A stretch of 19,142 nt of DNA, taken from contig CACZON010000078.1 in NCBI GenBank assembly GCA_902782805.1, forward strand, positions 1 through 19,142, written 5' to 3'. The stretch comes from Oscillospiraceae bacterium (GTDB lineage Bacteria; Bacillota; Clostridia; Oscillospirales; Acutalibacteraceae). The notes beneath the pieces are model-generated. The model saw nothing but the letters and a program-made list of their open reading frames with translations, was not told the origin of the DNA and ran no database searches. Made by a program: the position numbers and the translations under genes. This document shows positions 14,804-19,142 of this stretch, in pieces (positions within the stretch are counted from its first letter, which is position 1; each line of letters begins with the position of its first letter).

Positions 14804-16014
14804 AGCTCGAAGAAGAAGAGGAAGAGGAAGAAGAGCTTGAAACCGCCCAAAAAGTCAGCGCGTTTCGAAAGCAGCAGAAATCCCGCCGCTGGGCGCTGAC
14901 CGTCAAGCGCGTTTTGATCCTTACGCTTGTGATCTGTATCCTGCTCGCGCTCTGGACGTTCCGCCGGCAGATCCTCTCCGAGAGCTTCTACGAAAAGCTC
15001 CAGCTCTCGATCGCCGAAATGTCCCTCGGCGCGGAATTCCCCCTGGAGATCCGCGGCAATTCCGTACATTCGGACAACTTCCTGAAAAGCGGTGAAAATA
15101 TCGCCGTGATGAGCGATACGGCGATGAGCGTCATCTCTCAAAAGGGCAAGGTGCTCCACGACGCTCAGCACAGCTACCTTTCGCCGCGCCTGAAATCCTC
15201 GAATACGCGCTGGCTGATCTACGACCTCGGCAACCGGAAGTATTCCGTTGAAAAATTCGCCGGCGACCGAATCGAAGGCGAAACGGCCGAGCGGATCATC
15301 ACCGCCGACATCACCGATAGCGGAAAGTACGCGATCACGACCTTTGCCCAGAGCTTCGTTTCTTCGATGGACGTCTATCTGAGCAGCGGCGCGCTGCAGT
15401 ATCAATATTCGTTCGCCTCCTGCTACGTGACCTGCATGGATCTCGACGAATCCGGCCGCCACGCGGTCGTCTGCGGCACGATGAGCCGCGAGGGCGGGAT
15501 GGTCTCCGCCGTTTACTGCTTCGATTTCGAGAAGCCGGAGCCGGTTGCGGTCCTCGAAATTCCGGATACGATCTTCTTTGCCGCGCAGTGTACCGAAGAC
15601 GGTATCGTCTGCCTCGGCGACAACCGCCTGATGTTCCTCTCGCCGCAGGGCGAAGAGAAAAAGCGGATCGACCTGATCGACGCCGAGATCGAAGCCTACG
15701 ATCTCGAGGGCGGCTCGTGCACCCTTGCCTGGCGCGATTACGCCGGTTCCTCTAAGGGAAAGACCTGCGTCTACGAGATCGGCGGCGAAGAGCTGCTGCG
15801 CCTTGAAAACACCGGAAAAGTGACCGACGTCGACCTCTGCGGCAATACGCTCGCCGTCCTTTCCGGCGGGCTGCTCTCGGCTTACGACTGCCCGACCGGC
15901 GCGAAGGTCAACGTCTGCGAAGTCGGCCTCGACGCCGTCAACGTGGAGCTGTTTTCTGCGCAGGACGCCTACGTTCTGAGCCTGACGCAGATCAAAAAAA
16001 TCAGCATAAGCTGA
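14782..16014 (+). CDS. DUF5711-like single-pass membrane protein with extracytoplasmic propeller-like domain
   Basis: A 410-residue protein of unknown function. Residues 1-23 are strongly acidic with nine consecutive Glu (10-18). A basic stretch (FRKQQKSRRW, KR) and one transmembrane segment (about 42-60) follow, so the acidic tail is predicted cytoplasmic and the rest outside. The outer part shows repeated blade-like units about 40-45 residues long (for example ENIAVMSDTAMSVISQKGKV, RLMFLSPQGEEKKRIDL, NTLAVLSGGLLSAYD), which suggests a beta-propeller. I believe it matches the DUF5711 family of Bacillota, from memory. It starts inside truA behind a consensus ribosome binding site and is followed 14 bases later by a CvpA-family gene. 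No catalytic residues are evident, so a binding or scaffold role is possible. Confidence 0.72.
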   Translation: MDEEKDLELEEEEEEEEELETAQKVSAFRKQQKSRRWALTVKRVLILTLVICILLALWTFRRQILSESFYEKLQLSIAEMSLGAEFPLEIRGNSVHSDNFLKSGENIAVMSDTAMSVISQKGKVLHDAQHSYLSPRLKSSNTRWLIYDLGNRKYSVEKFAGDRIEGETAERIITADITDSGKYAITTFAQSFVSSMDVYLSSGALQYQYSFASCYVTCMDLDESGRHAVVCGTMSREGGMVSAVYCFDFEKPEPVAVLEIPDTIFFAAQCTEDGIVCLGDNRLMFLSPQGEEKKRIDLIDAEIEAYDLEGGSCTLAWRDYAGSSKGKTCVYEIGGEELLRLENTGKVTDVDLCGNTLAVLSGGLLSAYDCPTGAKVNVCEVGLDAVNVELFSAQDAYVLSLTQIKKISIS

Positions 16015-16028
16015 GGGGGAGATCGCCC

Positions 16029-16682
16029 ATGAAATATTTATTCGATATCCTGCTGCTGGCGCTGGTCGCGGCCTGTTTCTTCATCGGCCAGAAAGTCGGC
16101 TTCATCAGAACGGTCCTGGGCCTCGCAAGGCTGCTCTTTGCCTTTATTCTGGCGAAGCTCTGCGGCGAGTTCCTGGCCGGAGTCTTCTATGAACAGATCG
16201 CCCGGGACTGGCTTGTGAGCCGCTTTACCCAGGCCTTTTCCGCCGGCGCCCAAAACGCCGCGCAGCTCTGGGAAAAGATCCCCGGCGTGCTGCGCAACCT
16301 GCTCGACAACGTCGGCGTTAAGGCCGACGATCTCTTTGCCGATCTTCCGAACGGCGCTCCGGCGCTTGCCGAACGCGCGGCGGAGGCGCTCCGCGGCGTT
16401 GTAACCGCGATCTTTGCCTTCCTGCTCGTACTGATCCTCTTTTTCGTATTCCTTTTCCTTTTAAAGCTTCTGATCCGCCTGGTCGACAAGGTCTTCGATC
16501 TTCCGATCCTGCGCGGTCTCAATACCTTCCTCGGCGGCCTCTTCGGCGCGCTGATCGGAGCGTTTATCGTCTTTTTAATCTGCTATTTCTGGAACAACAT
16601 CATGGCGATGTTCCCGAAGGAAACCGTTGCGCTGATCCAGAAATACGCCCAGCAGTCCCATTTGCTCACCCTGTTCTCATAA
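16029..16682 (+). CDS. CvpA family membrane protein
   Basis: A 217-residue membrane protein. The first hydrophobic segment (LFDILLLALVAACFFIGQKVGFIRTVLGLA, in two parts) fits the CvpA pattern of a short helix, a GxxxGF turn and a second helix. Further segments lie near 123-150 and 168-190, with a soluble stretch (about 50-115) between. Glycine-rich FLGGLFGALIGAFIV near the end is also typical. CvpA proteins are tied to colicin V production and to envelope homeostasis in other bacteria; their molecular activity is not settled. The ATG at 16029 follows GGGGGAGAT. It sits between the DUF5711-like gene and the Clp ATPase gene. Confidence 0.8.
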   Translation: MKYLFDILLLALVAACFFIGQKVGFIRTVLGLARLLFAFILAKLCGEFLAGVFYEQIARDWLVSRFTQAFSAGAQNAAQLWEKIPGVLRNLLDNVGVKADDLFADLPNGAPALAERAAEALRGVVTAIFAFLLVLILFFVFLFLLKLLIRLVDKVFDLPILRGLNTFLGGLFGALIGAFIVFLICYFWNNIMAMFPKETVALIQKYAQQSHLLTLFS

Positions 16683-16735
16683 CGTCGGAAAGTATCCGTC
16701 ATCAGCCCGCAGCGGCGGAAAGTTGGTAATGTATC

Positions 16736-18988
16736 ATGTTGTGTTCAAGATGTCATAAAAGACAGGCGGTCGTCTTCGTCTCCAACGGGACCGATTCCTC
16801 CGAGACGAAAGGCTACTGCCTGATCTGCGCAAAGGAGCTCGGCATCAAGCCGGTCGACGACCTGATGGAAAAAATGGGGATCACGCCCGAGGTGCTCGAG
16901 AGCTTCGAGAACGAATTCGGCAGCGCCCTCGCAGACGCCGAAGAAAACGGCTTCGAGCCCGGCGGCGCCCAGACGTTCCCGTTCTTACAGAATATCTTCG
17001 GCCAGAATTCCGCGCGCGACGCGAAAAAGAACGAGGCGGAAAAAGCGCCGAAAAACGCGAAGAAGGAGCCGGAAAAGAAGCGCCGCTACATCTCCGCCTA
17101 CTGCACGGACCTGACCGCCCGCGCCCGCGCAGGCGCGCTCGACGCGATCATCGGCCGCGACAAGGAGATTTCGCGCGTCGTCCAGATCCTCTGCCGCAGA
17201 ACGAAGAATAATCCCTGCCTGATCGGCGACCCCGGCGTCGGCAAAACGGCGATCGCCGAGGGCCTCGCCCAGCGGATTGCCGCGGGCAGCGTTCCGGCAA
17301 AGCTGAGAAACAAGGAGATCCAGCTCCTCGATCTTACGGCGCTGGTCGCGGGGACGCAATTCCGCGGACAGTTTGAAAGCCGCATCAAGGGCCTCGTCGA
17401 CGAGGTCCGGCAGAGCGGCAATATCATTCTCTTCGTCGACGAAGTCCACAACCTCGTCGGCACCGGCGACGCCGAAGGCTCGATGAACGCCGCGAACATT
17501 TTAAAGCCGGCGCTTTCGCGCGGCGAGATCCAGGTGATCGGCGCTACCACCTTCAACGAATACCGCAAATATATCGAAAAAGACGCCGCGCTCGAACGCC
17601 GCTTCCAGCCGGTTACGGTCGCGGAGCCCTCGATCGCCGATACGGTCGAGATCCTGCTCGGGATCAAAAAGTATTACGAAAGCTACCATAAAGTCAAAGT
17701 TTCCGACGAAATGGTCCGCCGCGCGGCGGTCCTCTCGGCGCGTTATATCACAGACCGCTATCTGCCGGACAAAGCGATCGACCTGCTCGACGAAGCCTGC
17801 ACCCACGCGGCGCTGCGCAATCCGATCCTGATCGATTTCGAGAACGCGCAGCTCCAGCTCGACGACCTCAAAAAAGAGGAGGCCGAGCTCACCGCGGAGG
17901 GCATCGAACCGGATTACGAGAAAATCGCGAAGGTCCGCTACGAGATCTCCTGCGCGGAAAATACGCTCTCCGAGCTCGGCGAAGAGGCTTCGAAGGCCAG
18001 GGTCGAGGAACAGGACGTCGCCCACGTGATCGAACTGTGGACGGGGATCCCCGCGAACCGCGTTCAGGAAAACGAGCTCAAAAAGCTCCAGGGGCTCGAG
18101 GAGAAGCTGCGCTCGCGCGTGATCGGCCAGGATCAGGCCGTCGCGGCGCTCGCCGCGGCGATCCGCCGCAGCCGCGTCCAGATTTCCCCGCGCAGGCGTC
18201 CGGCTTCCTTTATCTTCGTCGGCCCCACGGGCGTGGGAAAAACGGAGCTCGTAAAGGTCATGTCGCAGGAGCTCTTCGATTCGCCCGAAACGCTGATCCG
18301 GCTCGATATGTCGGAGTTTATGGAAAAGCACTCCGTTTCGCGGATCATCGGATCGCCTCCGGGCTACGTCGGCTACGACGAAGCCGGCCAGGTTACGGAA
18401 AAAGTGCGCCGCCGGCCTTATTCGGTCCTGCTGTTCGATGAGATTGAAAAAGCGCATCCCGACGTGATGAACATCCTTCTGCAGATCCTCGACGAAGGCC
18501 GGATCACCGACGCCCACGGCCGCACGGTCAATTTTGAGAATACGGTCCTTGTGATGACCTCCAACGCCGGCAGCGAGATCCAGGGCGAGGCGCTCGGCTT
18601 TGCAAAGACCGTCGCCGATCAGAGCCGCGAAAAGGCGCTCAAATCGCTCTCGTCGTTCCTGCGGCCGGAATTCCTCTCCCGCGTCGACGAGGTCATCGTC
18701 TTCAATCCGCTCACGCAGGCCGACTACGTCCGGATCGCCGGGCTGATGATGGACGAATACAAATCGACGCTGCTCGAAAAAGGCGTGCGCTTCAGCTACG
18801 ATGAAAAAGCCTGCGCCTTCCTCGCCGAAAAGGCCTTCGGCGGAAAGAGCGGCGCGCGCGATCTGCGCAACCTGATCCGCCGCGAAATCGAGGACGGAAT
18901 CACCGATCTTCTGATCGACCGCGACGGTGCGATCGAGGCGATCGCAGCAACGGAAAAGGACGGAAAGATCGCGCTGGAGGTCCTCTGA
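16736..18988 (+). CDS. ClpE-like AAA+ unfoldase (Clp protease ATP-binding subunit) with N-terminal zinc finger
   Basis: An HSP100 unfoldase that should thread substrates into ClpP. The 750-residue protein starts with a four-cysteine zinc finger (C3, C6, C28, C31) in place of the usual Clp N repeat domain, as in ClpE. A charged linker (about 93-118) follows. AAA domain 1 has Walker A GDPGVGKT (164-171) and FVDEVHN (233-239). A short middle region (about 370-425) separates it from AAA domain 2, with GPTGVGKT (496-503) and LLFDEIEKAH (565-574). LGF (620-622) sits where ClpC and ClpE carry the ClpP-docking tripeptide. ATG 16736 is the only sensible start, with a weak upstream GGAAAG. I see no CtsR-type operator (GGTCAAA repeats) in the 53-base gap before it. 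Confidence 0.92.
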   Translation: MLCSRCHKRQAVVFVSNGTDSSETKGYCLICAKELGIKPVDDLMEKMGITPEVLESFENEFGSALADAEENGFEPGGAQTFPFLQNIFGQNSARDAKKNEAEKAPKNAKKEPEKKRRYISAYCTDLTARARAGALDAIIGRDKEISRVVQILCRRTKNNPCLIGDPGVGKTAIAEGLAQRIAAGSVPAKLRNKEIQLLDLTALVAGTQFRGQFESRIKGLVDEVRQSGNIILFVDEVHNLVGTGDAEGSMNAANILKPALSRGEIQVIGATTFNEYRKYIEKDAALERRFQPVTVAEPSIADTVEILLGIKKYYESYHKVKVSDEMVRRAAVLSARYITDRYLPDKAIDLLDEACTHAALRNPILIDFENAQLQLDDLKKEEAELTAEGIEPDYEKIAKVRYEISCAENTLSELGEEASKARVEEQDVAHVIELWTGIPANRVQENELKKLQGLEEKLRSRVIGQDQAVAALAAAIRRSRVQISPRRRPASFIFVGPTGVGKTELVKVMSQELFDSPETLIRLDMSEFMEKHSVSRIIGSPPGYVGYDEAGQVTEKVRRRPYSVLLFDEIEKAHPDVMNILLQILDEGRITDAHGRTVNFENTVLVMTSNAGSEIQGEALGFAKTVADQSREKALKSLSSFLRPEFLSRVDEVIVFNPLTQADYVRIAGLMMDEYKSTLLEKGVRFSYDEKACAFLAEKAFGGKSGARDLRNLIRREIEDGITDLLIDRDGAIEAIAATEKDGKIALEVL

Positions 18989-19003
18989 TTTTTCGAAAAC
19001 CTA

Positions 19004-19033
19004 TTGACAATACTTTTGGCGATGTGCTATAAT
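19004..19033 (+). promoter_or_regulatory. Near-consensus promoter for the tRNA gene
   Basis: A perfect -35 TTGACA (19004-19009) is spaced 18 bases from a perfect -10 TATAAT (19028-19033), with the extended TG at 19025-19026. Expected transcription starts at about 19040, 16 bases before the tRNA. An 8-base inverted repeat (19015-19022 and 19042-19049) flanks the -10 box. Confidence 0.9.
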
Positions 19034-19055
19034 ATTAGCCGTCGCCAAAGGATCC

Positions 19056-19129
19056 GCGGGTGTAGTTCAGTGGTAGAACACTAGCCTTCCAAGCTAGATA
19101 TGTGGGTTCGATTCCCATCACCCGCTCCA
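19056..19129 (+). tRNA. tRNA-Gly (anticodon TCC)
   Basis: A full cloverleaf can be drawn. The acceptor stem GCGGGTG pairs with CACCCGC, the D arm is GTTC-AGTGGTA-GAAC and the anticodon stem CTAGC/GCTAG encloses the loop CTTCCAA with anticodon TCC. The T arm is TGGG-TTCGATT-CCCA. The discriminator is T and CCA is encoded in the gene (19127-19129). It reads GGA and by wobble GGG codons. Only 13 bases follow before the window ends, so a following tRNA or an integration site cannot be judged. Confidence 0.97.
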
Positions 19130-19142
19130 CTCGCTTACGCGA

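Noticed and set aside
18989..19003. Terminator after the Clp gene
   Set aside because: Only a short TTTTCGAAAA palindrome is present, without a GC-rich stem or a T-run, so termination here is not supported.
1..19142. CRISPR array, insertion sequence, prophage or toxin-antitoxin module
   Set aside because: No regularly spaced repeats, transposase or integrase motifs, phage genes or small paired toxin genes are visible on either strand.

Overview
The window is a gene-dense, GC-rich stretch (about 60% GC by eye) in which every supported gene lies on the + strand. It looks like core chromosome of a GC-rich Bacillota, probably class Clostridia. The reasons are an EcfA1-EcfA2-EcfT-TruA block, a ClpE-type ATPase with an N-terminal zinc finger, a DUF5711-like membrane protein next to CvpA, strong AGGAGG-type ribosome binding sites, several TTG/GTG starts and TG-extended -10 promoters. 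The class is an inference; no rRNA is present to fix it.

Region 1 (1-4985) is an aromatic amino acid operon: the 3' part of aroA, then aroC, a small AroQ chorismate mutase, and a fusion of a shikimate dehydrogenase-like domain to shikimate kinase. The genes overlap or are separated by only a few bases. The ribosome-associated GTPase hflX follows, and a hairpin terminator at 4943-4985 closes the unit. Together the aro genes cover shikimate to prephenate.

Region 2 (4997-6764) is a single MATE-family exporter gene with its own promoter and terminator. Region 3 (6514-6934) is the only long gene-free stretch. It holds an imperfect 97-bp tandem repeat, a copy of a widely dispersed intergenic repeat, a strong terminator, a run of hairpins and the ruvC promoter.

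Region 4 (6935-18988) is one long co-directional run with no terminator that I can see: ruvC-ruvA-ruvB (Holliday junction processing), glmM (UDP-GlcNAc precursor), an RlmI-like methyltransferase, ecfA1-ecfA2-ecfT (energising module of ECF vitamin transporters), truA (tRNA pseudouridine synthase), a DUF5711-like membrane protein, a CvpA-family membrane protein and a ClpE-like AAA+ unfoldase. Region 5 (19004-19129) is a tRNA-Gly(TCC) gene behind a near-perfect promoter.

Most of the window is ordinary housekeeping DNA and I found no clear new system. The observations most worth checking are the shikimate dehydrogenase-like domain that has lost most of its shikimate-binding residues while fused to shikimate kinase, an alanine at the glyphosate-determining position of AroA, the repeat-packed intergenic region that reaches into the end of the MATE gene, and a strong codon-junction bias that goes with many GATC sites.
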